Source of the DNA: an uncultured Chloroflexota bacterium
GTDB taxonomy: Bacteria > Chloroflexota > Dehalococcoidia > Dehalococcoidales > RBG-16-60-22
DNA: 7,571 bases
Direction: 5' to 3'
Assembly: GCA_903915565.1 (NCBI GenBank)
Contig: CAIWTG010000028.1
Coordinates: 1 to 7,571, forward strand
Numbering within the stretch: the stretch's first letter is position 1; the number at the start of each line of letters is the position of its first letter. Below the pieces are notes generated by a model that was not told where the DNA came from, ran no database searches, and saw nothing but the letters and a program-made list of their open reading frames with translations. Both the position numbers and the translations under genes were made by a program. Positions 7,334 to 7,571 of this stretch are shown here, in pieces.

Positions 7334-7571
7334 GTCTATAATACTTTTCCAACACCAAGAGGCGTTTTTTTACGGCCAGTCCCCCGGTAAATCCACCAAG
7401 GTTGCCATTGCTGTAAATGACCCGGTGGCATGGCACAATTATCGGCAGCGGATTTCTCCCTAAAGCCTGTCCGGCCGCCCGCGCCGCGCCCGGCTTACCG
7501 GTTTTGGTGGCTATCCAGGCGTAGCGGCGAGTCTCGCCGTAGGGGATTTTCCTGGCTGCCTGCCATACTGC
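7320..7571 (-). CDS. ogt: Methylated-DNA--protein-cysteine (O6-alkylguanine) methyltransferase, 3' part
   Basis: The last 83 residues of a suicide DNA-repair protein that takes alkyl groups from O6 of guanine onto its own cysteine. The 5' part lies beyond the window. The visible fragment starts at AVWQAARKIPYGETRRYAW and continues through AARAAGQALGRNPLPIIVPCHRV. The acceptor cysteine is in PCHR (codon at 7428-7430). The Asn-Pro and Pro-Cys-His-Arg elements and the LGGFTGG-KxxLLxLE ending are all typical of the family. The stop TAA at 7320-7322 falls soon after the LLVLEKYY helix, the normal place for a short Ogt-type protein, so the C-terminus looks complete. It converges on radC with a 21-base gap. 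Whether the missing part includes the extra N-terminal domain of longer relatives, or an Ada domain, cannot be told. Confidence 0.95.
   Translation of the reverse strand, partial: AVWQAARKIPYGETRRYAWIATKTGKPGAARAAGQALGRNPLPIIVPCHRVIYSNGNLGGFTGGLAVKKRLLVLEKYYRPFNI

Noticed and set aside
1..7571. CRISPR arrays, tRNA genes, insertion sequences or phage genes
   Set aside because: No regularly spaced repeats, cloverleaf-like segments, transposase-like frames or terminal inverted repeats were noticed. Coding covers nearly the whole window.

Overview
The window carries six protein-coding genes and almost no spare DNA. The likely source is a bacterium of the Chloroflexota, perhaps Dehalococcoidia. 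That is inferred from the style of the replicative polymerase (a DnaE1-type alpha subunit with an intact PHP domain) together with a TIGR01906-family membrane protein and a CBS-bearing site-2 protease. Base composition is near balanced. No rRNA or other marker gene is present, so the taxonomy is tentative.

Left part (1-1777): a membrane protein gene cut by the window start runs rightward. It meets a leftward gene for a TIGR01906/DUF1461 membrane protein, the family that includes the lipoprotein intramolecular transacylase Lit. The two genes overlap tail to tail by 36 bases in exact codon register. Both proteins probably act at the cytoplasmic membrane and outer cell surface.

Middle (1778-1853): a 76-base divergent intergenic region holds a clear extended -10 promoter (TGCTATAAT) for dnaE and a short inverted repeat flanking it. 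The leftward gene has only a weak promoter candidate here.

Right part (1854-7298): three rightward genes, tightly spaced (34 and 14 bases), look like one operon: dnaE (DNA polymerase III alpha), a six-helix M50 site-2 protease with two CBS domains, and radC (JAMM/MPN-domain DNA-repair-associated protein). The polymerase keeps all nine metal-binding residues of an active PHP exonuclease, so it probably proofreads its own synthesis. A membrane protease between two DNA-metabolism genes is the oddest feature of the operon.

End (7320-7571): the 3' part of a leftward O6-alkylguanine-DNA alkyltransferase gene (ogt type) converges on radC, with a small AT-rich hairpin at the junction. No mobile elements, CRISPR arrays or structural RNA genes were seen, and no gene-free stretch exceeds 80 bases. 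I did not find a clearly new system. The most useful leads are the Lit-like protein, the proofreading PHP domain and the protease in the dnaE-radC operon.
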